Positions 45,540 to 57,634 are shown, counted from the first letter of the stretch. The stretch is 64,000 nucleotides of DNA from Bettongia penicillata ogilbyi (GCA_023548195.1 JAJHZJ010000577.1:1418574-1482573), one strand, 5' to 3'. Numbers and translations are program-made. The notes: a model not told the origin generated them from the sequence alone.

Positions 45540-46975
45540 TGTTTGTTTCTCTTAAGTCACCCTCTCCTCCCCAACACATCACCCTTACTATTAGCAAATG
45601 GCCACCAGTTTAACATTACTGTAAAGAGATAACCCATACAATAAGGTCCAGCTTATAAATAAAGTCCCCTCCCAAACCCCCAAATTCTTTGTCCTCACTC
45701 ATATCCTTCCTCCTTTCCCTAATCACAGAGGAAGAGTGACTCTTTCATTGAGGTGAAACTTTCTACCTTCACTCAAGGATCAAGCAACAAAAATCATCAC
45801 CCATTTAACACTTTTAATTTCTCCTTTTCTGCAAGCCTTTCCATCTAAAGACATATTTTGGCTTGCCATATTCTCAGAAAACAAAACTTCCCTTTACCTA
45901 CTATCATCTCTAACTATCAACAATACTATTTCTCTCCTCCTTTTCCCCACTAAATTTCTTAACAGTAGTTTGTGCTTGAAAAATTCAACTTTTGCACTCC
46001 TAATTCTTTGCATTCTTATTTTCAGCACCAATACTCACCCTCAGAATCTTCTCTATAAGGTCACCAATGGGTTTTTCTCAGTTCTGATCTTCTTTTTCCT
46101 TCTTATAGAATTTAGTTCTTTTAGTCATTTCCTTGATACTTTCTAGTTCTTTCCTTCTCAGGATTCTCCTACCTTTATAATTTATCTCTTTTCTTTCCTA
46201 GATCTCCTTCCTCCCACCCTTTATTAGAGATGTACTTTAAGATTTTGTCCTCAGCCATCTTCTCTTCTCTTTTTACCCTGTTCTTTGGTGAACTTCTCCC
46301 ATGACCACACTAGTGCAGGTCCTCATTACTGTGGTTTTTTGGCTTGGCCTATTCCAATAGTATTTTCATTTGCCTTCCTGCTTCCAATTCTATCTTGTTG
46401 AATCCATCCTTTTTATTTCAAAAACACATCTCTGATCACATACATCACTCTACCATTCAAAAATTTCAATTATTCCCTATTGTCTACTGAATATAGTCCA
46501 ATCTCTTCAGGCTGTCATTTGAAGCACTCCACAATTTGACTTTAGGATCCCCTTTCAGCCTTCTTTCAAGCTCCTTTCTTTCGCAGACTCTGTTGGTCAA
46601 ACCAAATTATCTTCTTCACAAATCCTTCAGTTTTCCATCACTCTTCTATTATTTACATCACCCTCTATCCTTAGAATGTCCTTGATGCACCTGTCTTCAC
46701 CTATTAGTATTATTTACCCTTTGAATATTTCAAATCTAAGAACAAATGTTGCTTCTTTGATTCTCCAGCCCTTCTCCTCTAAGCCAAATGTTATCTCTCT
46801 CTCCCCAACATTGAGGCACTCTTTGGTATCATTTCCTTTTACACATTCATCACATTCTTCTCTCTTATATTAAAGTTGCTTGTGTATGTGTTTCCTTTCT
46901 TCTGCTAGATTATAAACTCTTTGAGGTCAGGGGCTCTCTGTTTTTAAACTTTTGATATCTCTCTCAAATGCTTGG
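45540..46975 (+). repeat. Long L2 LINE copy
   Basis: Sense-strand L2 over about 1.4 kb: 'aaggtcaccaatgggtttttctcag', 'gatcacatacatcactctaccattcaaaaatttcaattattccctattgtc', 'aggctgtcatttgaagcactccacaatttgac', and the 3' end 'attataaactctttgaggtcaggggctctc'. The upper 300 bp are assigned by position and composition only. Confidence 0.65.
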
Positions 46976-46979
46976 ATCG

Positions 46980-47460
46980 TGGAACCCATGTGACATGCCC
47001 ACCATCTTTTTTTCATTGAAAAGAATAGAAGAGGATGTGCTGATGTATGCAAACCTTTCATGAAAGCATTCAAGGCTAGAGCAGATATTGTGTGTTTGTG
47101 TCAGTCTGTCATTCATCCACCAGTCTGCCATCTTCTTGTTATACTTATACTCCACCTAATTGACCCCTCATAATATGCCTGGAGCTTTCAAATATACCCC
47201 AAAGATAATGACAGAATCTTAGTTGCCTTGTTGAAGTGGTGTCTCTGGAGAACTTTGTCACCATGAATTCACCTACATCAGAAAATTGGCCCCTGGTTAA
47301 TAAGGAGGTACTAGGCATAGACACAGCATACTGGATCCCTAGCAGGAGGAAAAATACAGATACAAAATTCAATTTTCCTGGTTATCTTCTGTATGCTGAG
47401 TGTATACAGAGATACAGAGAAATATTTTACCAGGGAATGCTCCTATAGATTCCAGGGTAT
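46980..47460. other. Unique non-coding DNA
   Basis: Overlapping short frames occur on both strands, but no gene or repeat is recognised. Confidence 0.35.
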
Positions 47461-47464
47461 AGCT

Positions 47465-47608
47465 GCTGTTGTTACAAGCTGTGTGATCTTGTTCAAGTCA
47501 CTTCAGGTCTTTGAATCTTACCATCTTGTGTACAATGTGAATAATAAAACCACTTGACAGTATAAAAAATGTGAGTTGTTACCATTATTATTACTATTCT
47601 TGTTGCTG
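47465..47608 (+). repeat. MIR/THER1-like SINE
   Basis: 'aagctgtgtgatcttgttcaagtcacttcaggtctttgaatcttacc' and 'tgagttgttaccattattattactatt'. Confidence 0.6.
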
Positions 47609-47844
47609 TGGTTTTCTTCCTTTTCCTTGAAATTTCACACAATGCAGCTCCTATGAACAGCTCAGAACCCCTTTGGCTATCCCTGTCCATGGTGCTAACA
47701 CATCAGTTCATTCTAACAATTCTTAAACTCCGTTTCTGTTCTCCATTCTTATATGATGATCTGCTTTGTTTTTTGTCCTGCTGTTCTTTACCTGCTTCCA
47801 TGTGATATGATATCTTCACTCTTTATTTTCAGATTTTTAACAGC

Positions 47845-47938
47845 CTATCCAAGTAAATTTAGCAAGTACTTATGAAATATCTAGTATGTACAAAGCATGA
47901 TGTTAGGCAATAGGAAAGCCACTAACCATAGCAACCTT
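47845..47938 (-). repeat. L2 LINE 3' end
   Basis: 'gtaaatttagcaagtacttatgaaatatctagtatgtacaaagcatgatgttaggcaatagg'. Confidence 0.65.
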
Positions 47939-48241
47939 ATTTATATGAACAGTGATCCAGGAGGTCCCTATATAACAATAGGGTCTCCAAATATGGACTT
48001 ATAAGAGCTAAGTTCAAGTTTACCCTGGGGGAATCAGACCTCTAAGAGAGGGATTCAAACTTACTCAAATTCTCTGGCTTATTGTGACCGCACACAATAG
48101 TTTCAGGGGAAATGTGTACAGCAAAGTTTAGGTATGTTTCATGTTTAGGGTTTCCTCTAAAAATGCTAGCAGAATCTCTTCTAAAAAACATATTCAATGC
48201 ATAAAGTAAATATGAGATATAGGACAGCTATTTATTTCTTC

Positions 48242-48498
48242 TGGGCAGCAGCTAGGTGGCACAGAGTCTAGAGTATTAGGTCCAGAGTCAGGAAAACAGT
48301 TCTTCTGAAATCAAATCTGGTCTCAGACACCTACTAATTGTGTGAACCAGGATGAGTCACTTAACTCTGTTTGCCTTATTTCCCTCATCTTTAAAATGAA
48401 CTGGAGAAGGAAATGGCAAACTACTCCAGTGTCTTTGTCAAGAAAATCCTAAATCAGGTCACAAAGAATCAGACAGACTGAAAATGAGTCATCAACAC
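48242..48498 (+). mobile_element. tRNA/RTE SINE with target-site duplication
   Basis: The head 'gggcagcagctaggtggcacagagtctagagtattaggtccagagtcagg' and the RTE-type tail 'aactggagaaggaaatggcaaactactccagtgtctttgtcaag ... cagacagactgaaaatgag' make a full-length element. The 12-bp duplication ATTTATTTCTTC flanks it exactly (48230-48241 and 48499-48510). Confidence 0.85.
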
Positions 48499-48510
48499 AT
48501 TTATTTCTTC

Positions 48511-48915
48511 CATCACAAAAGAAATACTTAAAACACAAAAGACTTGTAAACCCTCATTAACAGATATTTAAAACATAAAACAGTAACACATCTCATCTAC
48601 CATGTCACAACTGCCTTACTCTGCACAAAGATTAAGGCATTTTGTGAGACTAATTAACATGAATTTCACTTTCACCACTGATCTTTTCTGTCTACACAAT
48701 TCACAAGTCTCCTGGAAATCCAGGGCAATTTTTGGGTTTTCTTACACCCTTAAGCTCCAGCTTTGTCCTCCTAGTTTCTCTTTTGTTTCAGGAAGCAACT
48801 CTCACTGGGTACCACTCTGCACTAACTCAGAAATTGCTGACCTCCTGACCTGACTTATGAAATAAACATCAGAGACAGAACCGCCTATTTCTCAGAATTG
48901 CCATTTTTGTGACCT
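48511..48915. repeat. Possible LTR-like repeat, unassigned
   Basis: A TTTATT (AATAAA on the minus strand) start and a C/T-rich body ('gctccagctttgtcctcctagtttctc') recall antisense mammalian LTRs, and resemble 60620-61030 in texture. No ends or coding part can be fixed. Confidence 0.2.
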
Positions 48916-49338
48916 GTACTCACACAGTCAGAGATGAAGCCCACTCTTAAGCTTGTCTAGGAAAGCATATGCTGATTGACAGTTTCATGTGCTTTTTCTC
49001 AGGGCTGCCATGACCAGTAAAGGAGGGGAGGAAAAAGATGAAAGCTCTTCCTACTTAGTGAAGGTCAAAGGGTGATAAAGCCCTGAATCCCTTCTAAATA
49101 AAACTTCTCCATTAGATCTGAGGCAGTTGCTCTTCATTTTTCTCCTACCCTACTGAAGTAGTGGTGCCTTTTCCTGTCTTAGTTACCAGTCATCTTAGAC
49201 ATGATTCCCTGGTCATGAGGATTGATAAATGATTGCTTCATCTTAAAGCACAAACGTTTCAACACTGAGTCGAAGTGCATGTCCTTCCTTAAGAGCACAC
49301 ATGTGTAGTTCCATGGGAAGTGACCCAGTCCAACAAAT
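48916..49338. other. Unique non-coding DNA
   Basis: No gene or repeat recognised. Confidence 0.35.
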
Positions 49339-49339
49339 T

Positions 49340-49436
49340 GGGACTCTCCTCCAGCAACCTCTGCTATGTTTATAGAGTGCTTTAAGATTTACACAAAGCA
49401 AAGTGTTTTATGTACATTATTTCATTTTTATAATAT
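49340..49436 (+). repeat. MIR SINE, 5' half
   Basis: 'tatagagtgctttaagatttacacaaagcaaagtgttttatgtacattatttcatttttat'; cut off by the SINE that follows. Confidence 0.65.
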
Positions 49437-49437
49437 A

Positions 49438-49590
49438 TTTCTTTTCTTTTCTTTTGATGAGGCAATCAGGGTTAAGTGACTTGCCCAGAGTCGCATAGCT
49501 AGTAAGTGTCAAATGTCAGACCACATTTGAACTCAGGTCCTCCCGATTCCAGGGCTAGTTTTCCTACTGCACCACCTAGCTGCCCCGTTT
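49438..49590 (-). repeat. tRNA-derived marsupial SINE
   Basis: 'gaggcaatcagggttaagtgacttgcccagagtcgcatagctagtaagtgtc' to 'ctactgcaccacctagctgcccc' is a reverse-complement tRNA-SINE head with a T-rich left end. Confidence 0.8.
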
Positions 49591-49668
49591 TTTTAATAAC
49601 GGCTTTACACAAAGACAAAAAACAAAACAGTCCCTGATATCAGGGAGCTTACATTCAACTGGGATGTA
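49591..49668 (-). repeat. L2 LINE 3' fragment
   Basis: 'caaagacaaaaaacaaaacagtccctgatatcagggagcttacattcaactggg'. Confidence 0.65.
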
Positions 49669-50014
49669 CCTCTTCTGTTATTTGTTCCAGGCCACTTTTG
49701 CAGCAAACACCTGCCTGTCTTGGTATCTTGCCACTGAATGTGTCACTTAACCTTCCCCAGAATAGCACTTAATTAATGTTGACTTTTTGAGTTCCTCCTA
49801 ATCTTTAAAAATCACTTTGAGAGAAGTTTGTGGAGAATGGTGTCAACCAAAATGCATCTGTAAGGCTAAAAAGTGAGGAAAAGGACATTTCTCTTCATTT
49901 GCTACTGGCAAAGCTCTTCCTGGATTGTTGTGGCTGTGTCTGTCCTTACTTATATAAAGTAAGAGTGATTATCAATAGGAACTCTTGCTGTTTCTCTCCC
50001 AGCTTGATTTAGTT

Positions 50015-50305
50015 ATTTTTTTTTTTTTTTGGCTCATTAAAGGGGCCATCCCCTGACTACTTCTTAAACAGGCCTATTCACTGATTGGGCATTATACCTC
50101 ACTCTAAGTGAATCTCTGAATAGGTCTTGGCCTAAAGGGGCCAAGTTCTCCCACTGCATCCTGGGCCATCTCCAGTCATCCTGATGAATATATGGTCACT
50201 GGATCCAGATGGCTCAGGAGGAGAGAGTGAGGCTGATGACTTTTCACAGCCCTCCCTCACTCCAAGCAAAGTCAAGTGCAAGTTATGTCATCACTGCTGG
50301 GTTGT
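50015..50305 (-). repeat. Marsupial SINE
   Basis: Begins with T14 and reads 'cactgcatcctgggccatctccagtcatcctgatgaatatatggtcactggatccagatggctcaggaggagagagtgaggctgatgac', ending 'cagccctccctcactcc ... gtgcaagttatgtcatca', the same head as the SINE at 39121 but on the other strand. Confidence 0.8.
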
Positions 50306-50614
50306 ACACCTTTATGTTTTAAAGAGGCTTTGCAGTATCTGAAAAGATGTTTTCACCACTTATTTGCATGTGTATCTCTATCACTATTGGTCCAAAAGAA
50401 AAACATGGAGTACTTGCCCCTATTCTCTAGGAAATTACAATCTACAGTAATTAAGAAAATAAAATGAGACAATCTTTGAAGAGAAAGAGCTTAACAGGGT
50501 GAGGCAGGTGAGCAATTCCACAGAATAAACAGGATCCAAATATTGTGGTCAGTGGTAAGAGATGATGAACACTACCATAGCTCTTTATGATATGATGTGT
50601 TGGATTCTTCAGAA

Positions 50615-50802
50615 GAATAATCATAGCATCATAGATTTGGAGGGGAAAGGGACCCCAAAGGTAACCTAGTACAGTCTCTTCATATTACAAATGAAGCACC
50701 TGAGACAGAGAAATTAAATGATTCCCATAAGGTCAGAGCCAGGACTCAAGCTCAGATTTTTTGACTTCAGATCCAGTACTCTTTCGATTATACCATACTA
50801 TG
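50615..50802 (+). repeat. MAR1-like SINE
   Basis: 'gcatcatagatttggaggggaaagggaccccaaaggtaacctagtacagtctcttcatattacaaatgaagcacctgagacagag', 'cagatccagtactctttcgattataccatac'. Confidence 0.85.
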
Positions 50803-50804
50803 TC

Positions 50805-51498
50805 TCAAAAATTGAGCTGTAGGACAATCTAAATTTTTTGTGCTTCTCTAGGATGTCAAGGGAACTGAGGTACCTTGTTCCAAGTCTAACATTCTAGAAC
50901 TGTTTAGAATTTTCTAAATCTTTTATGTGATTTGATTATTGATTTGATCATGAGGAGGTGAACTGGAGGCAGCTTAAATAGACTCTGGAGAGTCAATGGC
51001 TAAATTTTCATTATGAGCATATTTTGTACCTTGCAAATCAGCAAACACTACAAATCAGGCTTTGATTTTGTTTTTGTTTTGTTGACTGTCTAGACTTAAG
51101 AAAGTGATGGAGAAAATGTCAATAATGGAGATTAAACTTGTGTGTCTTGTATGCACATTCCCTCACTCCGGAAGTATGTCCTTAAATATTTACCAGCACA
51201 ACCCTCTTACTATGCTTTTCCCCTCTAACTTTCCAGGCCTTAATTTCAACATTCTTTTTCTCCTTTCTTCCTTCCTAGTTCTTCAGAAATGCAGATTGGT
51301 TGAGAGCATTTTGTTATGCCCAGGTTTCAGATTTTTCCATCCTGCAATGTTCTTTAAACAAGCCATCCAATTGCCATGTTTTGACTTACTACGTTTTTTG
51401 AAAAAACAACTCAAAAACTTTTGTCTTCTCTAGAAAAAAAAAGAATTAGGGAACACTGTTTAACCTTTACAAAAATTAGACTACTTTATGATCAGCTA
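50805..51498. other. Unique non-coding DNA
   Basis: The open frame at 51104-51433 (109 codons) is the longest here but shows no domain, no signal and A/T-rich codon use like the surrounding DNA. Confidence 0.35.
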
Positions 51499-51499
51499 T

Positions 51500-51835
51500 G
51501 AAACTCATCAGTTCAATAAATCAGGGTTCGGGAAATACAAGAGAAGTATAAAACATTGTCTCAACTCCAAGAAGTTTATGATTAGAGGAAGTATGAGTCC
51601 AGAAAACCTAAGTTTGATTATTATCTGAGAGCCTTATTATCTGTGTGATTCTGGCTTAGCCTCTTAACCTCTGCCTTAGTCTCAGGCTCTCCATCCATAA
51701 AATAGGTCTAATAATAGCAATAATTTTATAAGGTTTTCATGGGAATCAAATGAGATAACACATTTAAAGAGCTTTGTAAGTATTAAAGTGCTGCATGAAT
51801 GTAAGCTATTGTTCTCATCTATCTGTAAAGAATAC
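51500..51835. repeat. L2 3' scrap (-) followed by MIR/THER1-like SINE (+)
   Basis: 51505-51590 is antisense L2 ('acattgtctcaactccaagaagtttatgattagagg'). 51592-51830 is a SINE: 'ctgtgtgattctggcttagcctcttaacctctgcc', 'ctccatccataaaataggtctaataatagcaata', 'agctttgtaagtattaaagtgc'. Confidence 0.7.
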
Positions 51836-52552
51836 AGTAAAACATTTGAGAACAACACAACTGTAACTTTCTGTGGTATGTAGGTTAGGAGGTTTGTTGG
51901 GTCAAAGGTGAAAAAAGAAAGATCCCTGGACTTCTAAAGGAAGGGAGGGGACCTTACTGCCCCCTCTGTAATTGCCCTTTGGAATGTGGGTAGACCAGAT
52001 TCTTCTCAATTCCTCCCTGTTCTCCTTCCACTGGACTGGACTCACTCTTTAGTTACTTGGTGAGAAAACACTGACAAGGATAGAGTGGCCCTGCAGCCCA
52101 GTCTTGTCCTAGTTAGGAAAATGGCACTTGGACTTTTTTTTTTCTAGCCTAGAGGGAGGGATCCCAGATTCTGTTTTACTCTGTCTTTTGGTAAGTTTAT
52201 TTTTAAAATTATTAGTAAGTCAAAAGCATAAGCTTCCTTCTTGATTTTAACTCAGGATCCCTAAATGAAAGGGGCAGGGTAAGGAACAAGGAATCCCTTC
52301 CTTATTTAGATAATTTTGATATTTAGATATATTCTGATATTTAGATAACAGGAGATTTGTCTTATTTGTCTCTTTATCTATATCTATCAAAGGTCATTCA
52401 TTCAATGCCTCTGTCTCTGTTGAACACCCTATAGACAGTTAAGGACACACATGAATCCAAAAGCAATTAAGTTTGTATTTTTATTTAGTGTGATCCAGCT
52501 TTAAATGACTTATTAAATCAGAAATTATTAATGTACTGAATGACCATCTTCA
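51836..52552. other. Unique non-coding DNA
   Basis: No gene or repeat recognised. Confidence 0.35.
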
Positions 52553-52554
52553 CA

Positions 52555-53668
52555 TCAAGTCAAGCCAAGGAATATTTATTGAGAGTCTATTTATGTGACA
52601 GATACTATGCTAAGCTTTGTGGCTACAAAGAGATGCAAAAAAGTCTTGCCCTCAAGGAGTTTACAATCTAGGGGTAGATAACATACAAACAACTACATAT
52701 AAACAAGATATATACAGGATAAATTGGAGGTAATCTCAAAGGTAAAGAATTAATATCAAATACAATTGGGAAAGGATCCTTGATCAAGGTGAGATTTTAG
52801 CTGAGACCTGAAGGAAGTTGGAGAAGTAAGGAGGCAGAAGGAGAGTATTCCAGGCATGGGGAAAGGCAGTGAAAATGCAAAGTTCGGAGTGGGAGTGTTA
52901 TGTATGAGGAAGAACTAGGAGGCCAGAGTCAGTGCATTATAGAATATGTAGATGGAATAAAGTGAACAAAAACTGAAAAGGTAGAAAGGGGGCAGGTAAT
53001 GAAGAGCTTTAAAAAACCATAGTATTATATATTTAATACTGGAGTTTTTAATTGTGGAGTTTTTTGAATTGGGGAGTGACATGATCAAATTTGTGATTGA
53101 AGAAAACTATTCTGAATGCTGACTGGAAGATAGACAGGAGCAGGGAGAGACTTGGGGTGGGAAGGCCAACCAGAAGGATATTGCAGTAGTGTAGGTGTGA
53201 AGGGATGGGGTCCGCATCAGGGTGGAGGCAGCATCTGAGGAAAGAAGGGGCTAACAACATTTAAGATAGAATTGAAAAGATTAGGAACACTTTAGATATG
53301 GGAGCTGAGAGTATTTGAGGAATATACCTAGATTTTGAGAATGGGAAGATGGTGATGCCCTTGATAGTAATAATGAAATCAGTGTTTATTGATATTTATT
53401 ATTAAAAAATAATCACCTAATATATCCAAGGCAGTTAGGAAGTTAAGAGAAGGGAAGGCTCTAGGGAAAGATGAGGAGTTCATGTTGAGTTCAAGGAGGG
53501 CATCTAGATAGAGATCTCTAATAGGCAGTTGGAGATGTGAGACTGGAAGTCAGAAGAAAGTTTCAGGTTGGATAAACAGATCTGAGAATGGAGATGATAA
53601 CTGAGTCCATGGAAGCTGATGATATCAACAAACAAAATAGTATAGAGGGAGAAGACAGGCCTGGAAAA
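52555..53668 (-). repeat. Long L2 LINE copy
   Basis: Antisense L2 over 1.1 kb: 'aggaatatttattgagagtctatttatgtgacagatactatgc', 'gagattttagctgagacctgaaggaag', 'ggagtgacatgatcaaatttgtg', 'ggatattgcagtagtgtaggtg', 'atgaggagttcatgttgagttcaagg', 'aataggcagttggagatgtgagactgg'. Small AT-rich insertions break it at 53015-53060 and 53375-53420. Confidence 0.85.
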
Positions 53669-53699
53669 TACAGACTAGTGGCAGTGAGAGGGAATTACA

Positions 53700-53862
53700 A
53701 AGATGTAGATTTCTGCTGGTTTTAAGGAAACAGCCACTGGACCGATTCAAAAGTGTAATTGATTGCCTCAGGGAGGTAGAATGTTCCCCATTACTGAAGG
53801 TCTTCAAGGACAATGAGTAATAATTTACATGGTAGAGGGAATTCTTGTTCAGGTATATAATT
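53700..53862 (+). repeat. CR1/L3 LINE 3' end
   Basis: 'attgattgcctcagggaggtagaatgttccccattactgaaggtcttcaagg' and 'gtagagggaattcttgttcaggtat'. Confidence 0.7.
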
Positions 53863-54424
53863 TATTTTTTTCCTCATCCTGTTATGAATTTAACAATATT
53901 GGCAAAACCAAAAAAATTTAATACACAAAAAATCTTTTTAAAAGAGGATTATATGTGAAACTGAACTTGATACATAGTTTATTTTTTTCTCTCAAAAGTA
54001 GATCTTGAATTCGTACCCTGGCTGACACATACTTAACGTTCAAACAGACCCAAATTATATCCATCCACCTTATTTCTAGTTGTTTGCTGCAACAAACAGA
54101 TGTTAATAGAAATATTTTTAAACATATAAATCCTTCCCTCTTTCTTTTGTCCCTACTACAACCCTGTAAGACCTGGATCCATACCACATGCCTCTGGCCT
54201 CTCTCTTTACCTTGGGGGCCTTCCTATGGAGCCTTGCATTGGCCCCAGATCCAGGACAACCACCTACAGCTTTTTTCTTCACTCCAGACACTTGCCATAG
54301 ATCTCTGCCTCAACCTCTGGATCCAAGCTACTGGCTTCTGGCTTCGGCAATGAGAGAGGACTTTGACCAGCCTAATCACTTTCCTCCCTCAAAGATCCCT
54401 TCTCTATACACTGATACTATGTTT
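53863..54424. other. Unassigned DNA into which L1 inserted
   Basis: Its texture continues on the far side of the L1 at 56864-57110. The piece 54180-54360 is more G+C rich and carries open frames of 89 and 127 codons, without recognisable domains. The longer frame runs into the L1 poly-T, so it is not a gene. Confidence 0.35.
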
Positions 54425-54437
54425 GAACTTATTTCTT
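54425..54437. repeat. L1 target-site duplication, left copy
   Basis: GAACTTATTTCTT; the right copy at 56851-56863 is GAACTCATTTCTT, one mismatch in 13. Confidence 0.75.
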
Positions 54438-56850
54438 TCTTTCTTTTTTTATTTTATTATTCTTTTTTTTTAATGTTCTACTATCACTTCCTTAAAATTA
54501 AGATTTTATCCCCCCACACCTTCCCCCCACTACCTCCCTCCCTCACCACTACAGCATACAATTCTGTATAGGTTCTACATATACTTTCCTATTGAGCACA
54601 TTTCCACTATAGTCATGCTATGTAGTTGCATTAAAATAAATGGAAGAAGTAATATAACAAATCAAAACATAATACACTAAACCCCTCCCCCACACACAAA
54701 CATGATCTGCTACAATCTGCGAATGACTTCCATGTTTCTTTCTCTGAGTGTGGAAGGCATTTTGCCTTAGAAAACTACCACTGGGATTTTTTTTTTTTAG
54801 TAAGTTCCTGCATTATTACAAAGTTCCAAGTCTACCAGAAAAAACTCTCTCACACTGTGGTCATTGCTGTGCACAAAGTTCTCCTGGTTCTGCTCCTTTC
54901 ACTCAGCATCAGTTCATATAAGTCCTTCCAGGCCTCCCTGAAGTCTTCTTGTTCATCATTTCTTATGGCACAATAGTACTCCATTACGTTCATGTATCAT
55001 AATTTATTCAGCCATTCCCCAATTGATGGGCATCCCCTTGATTTCCAGTTTTTGGCTACCACAAAGAGTGCTGCTATAAATATTTTTGTACATGTGGGAC
55101 CCTTCCCCATTTTTATGATCTCTTGGGGATACAGTCCTAGTAGCAATATTGCTGGGTCAAAGGGTATGCACAGTTTTGTAGCCCTTTGGGCATAGTTCCA
55201 AACCGTTCTCCAGAATTGTTGGATGAGCTCACAGCTCCACAAACAATGAATTAGTGTTCCAACTCTCCCACAGCCTCTCCAGATTTATTATTTTCTTGTT
55301 CTGTCATGTTTGCCAATCTTATAGGTGTGGTGTGGCATCTCAGAGTTGTTTTGATTTGCATCTCTCTAATTAGTAGTGATTTAGAGCACTTTTTCATATG
55401 ATTATAGATACCTTTAATTTCTTCCTCTGAAAATTGCCTATTCATATCCTTTGACCATTTATCAATTGGGGAATGACTTCTATAGTTATACAGTTGAGTC
55501 AGTTCTCTATATATTCTAGAAATGAGGCCTTTATCCCCGAGTTTAGCCATAACATTTTTTCCCAATTTACTACATCCCTCCAAATTTTGGTTGCATTGGG
55601 TTTGGTTGTGCAAAAACTTTTCAGTTTAATGTAATCAAAATTATCTATCTTGAATTTCATAATCCTTTCTATCACTTCTTTAGTAAAAAATTCTTCCCTT
55701 CTCCACACATCTGATAAATACACTATTCCTTGCTCCTCCAGTTTATTCATGGTATCAATCTTTATACCTAAATCATGTACCCATTTGGACTTTATTCTTG
55801 TGTATGGTGTCAGGCATGGGTCTATGCCTAATTTCTGCCACATTGTTAACCAGTTTTCCCAGCAATTTTTGTCGAACAGTGAGTTCTTATCCCAGAAGCA
55901 GGGATCTTTGGGTTTGTCAAACAGGAGGATGCCATATTCCTTGACTACTGTGTCTTGAGTGCCAAGCCTATTCCATTTGTCTACCCCTCTGTTTCTTAGC
56001 CAATACCAAGTGGTTTTGATAATTGCTGCTTTATAATACAATTTGAGGTCTGGTAGTGCTAGGCCACCTTCCCTAGCATTTCTTTTATTTCGCCCTTTTG
56101 ATATTCTGGACCTTTTGTTCTTTCAAATGAATTTTGATGTTATTTTATCCAGCTCTAGAAAATAATTATCTGATAGTTTAATTGGTATGGCACTAAATAA
56201 GTAAATTAATTTAGGTAGAATTGTCATTTTTATTATATTAGCTCAGCCTAGCCATGAACAACTGATGTTTTTCCACTTACTTAAATCTGACTTTATTTGT
56301 GCAAAAAGTATCTTGTAATTGTGTTCATATAATCCCTGGGTTTGTTTTGGCAGGTAAACTCCTAAGTATTTTATAATGTCTACCCTAGCTTTACATGGGA
56401 TTTTTCTTTCTATGTCTTGCTGTTGGTAATATTTTTTGCTAATTTATTGCTAATATATAGGAATGCAGATTTGTGTGGGTTTATTTTGTAACCTGCAACT
56501 TTGCTAAAGTTGTTTATTATTTCAAGTAGTTTTTTACTTGAATCTCTGGGATTCTCTAAGTATATCATCATATCATATGCAAAGAGTGATAACTTAGGTT
56601 CTTTGGCTATTTTTATTCCTTCAGTTTCTTTATCTTGTCTAATTGCTACAGCTAATATTTCTAGTACCATATTGAATAATAATGGTGATAATGGGCATCC
56701 TTGTTTCACCCCTGATCTTACTGGAAATGCACCTAGTTTATCCCCATTGCATATAATGCTTGCTGAAGGTTTTAGGTAGATACTGCTTATTATTTTATGG
56801 AAAGTTCCCTTTATTCCTATGTTCTCCAGTGTTTTTAGTAGGAATGGGTG
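54438..56850 (-). mobile_element. 5'-truncated L1 LINE (2.4 kb)
   Basis: A T-rich run at 54438-54470 (the poly-A tail in reverse) is followed by the marsupial L1 3'UTR (to about 54985) and the C-terminal half of ORF2 up to the truncation point in the reverse transcriptase. The element is flanked by a 13-bp duplication. On the element's own strand the target reads ATT/AAGAAA, close to the L1 endonuclease preference TT/AAAA. Typical target-primed insertion with 5' truncation. Confidence 0.85.
54997..56709 (-). pseudogene. L1 ORF2 C-terminal pseudogene
   Basis: Four overlapping minus-strand open segments (56709-56410, 56041-55499, 55613-55251, 55242-54997) together give the second half of L1 ORF2: [19 protein letters not shown] of the RT palm, [22 protein letters not shown], the long linker, and a CELIQQFWRTVW-type C-terminus. 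They fall in different reading frames, so at least three frameshifts are present. The catalytic FADD motif has become FAYD (TAT at 56577-56575 where GAT is expected). In life ORF2 would nick the target and copy L1 RNA into DNA in the nucleus; this copy can do neither. Confidence 0.85.
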
Positions 56851-56863
56851 GAACTCATTTCTT
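56851..56863. repeat. L1 target-site duplication, right copy
   Basis: Matches 54425-54437 in 12 of 13 positions. Confidence 0.75.
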
Positions 56864-57632
56864 AATGGTTACTATATTCCCATGCCTTCCTATACTCCCT
56901 TTACCTGTGATTGTGAACCCTCAACTGTTAAAATGCAAGTCTTATGATCCATCCCTAAATTCCCACTCCCTCACTCTCATGCCTCTCAAACCTGTACCAC
57001 CAAATGCTCCATTTCAAATCTACATACTCCAACTGTGCTCTCTGGGATGCCTGCTCAATAATTTAAAAATGTGCTGTACCATTTATGGTCATGTGAAAAC
57101 CTACTGGTAAAGTGAGACTATAGGAATGACAGGTCTACTGGAATAAGATATTTAAGCATTTTGTATATCTGATGTGAATAGGAAAGAATATCCTTGCTAT
57201 GTTTTCTGAGGGATGATCTTTGCATAAGCTTTTCCACAAGTAATTTTTGATGTTTCTACTGTTGATGCCAAAATATCATCCTTCGTTAAGGAACATTCAG
57301 AATTAAGTACAGAATTAAATCAAGGATATTTTGTTATGCCTAAAAGTTTACAAGAGTTTGTGGGGAATCTACTATCATATAACCAGACTTGGAAAAGACC
57401 TTAAAAGACATGTGACCCAATCTGTAATTTAAGCATGTACCTTTCCATAATAACCTGACATGATTCTTCTAATGTTCACATGGTGATGTCCAGAGTTAGG
57501 GAATATATTACCTTTTGGGGCAGCCCTTCTATTTCTATATTGTTTGAAATGTTTATGGAATTTAATCTTTAAGGATTTATAATTGAACTGAAATGTGACT
57601 GTTACTTTTCTATAAATTCTTTCTGTACTCTG
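56864..57632. other. Unassigned non-coding DNA
   Basis: Continues the pre-insertion sequence. C/T-rich to about 57110, then AT-rich. No gene recognised. Confidence 0.35.
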
Positions 57633-57634
57633 AC

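Noticed and set aside
54188..54571. 127-codon frame with a hydrophobic end
   Set aside because: Its C-terminal Phe-rich part is the L1 poly-T tail; the frame is created by the insertion.
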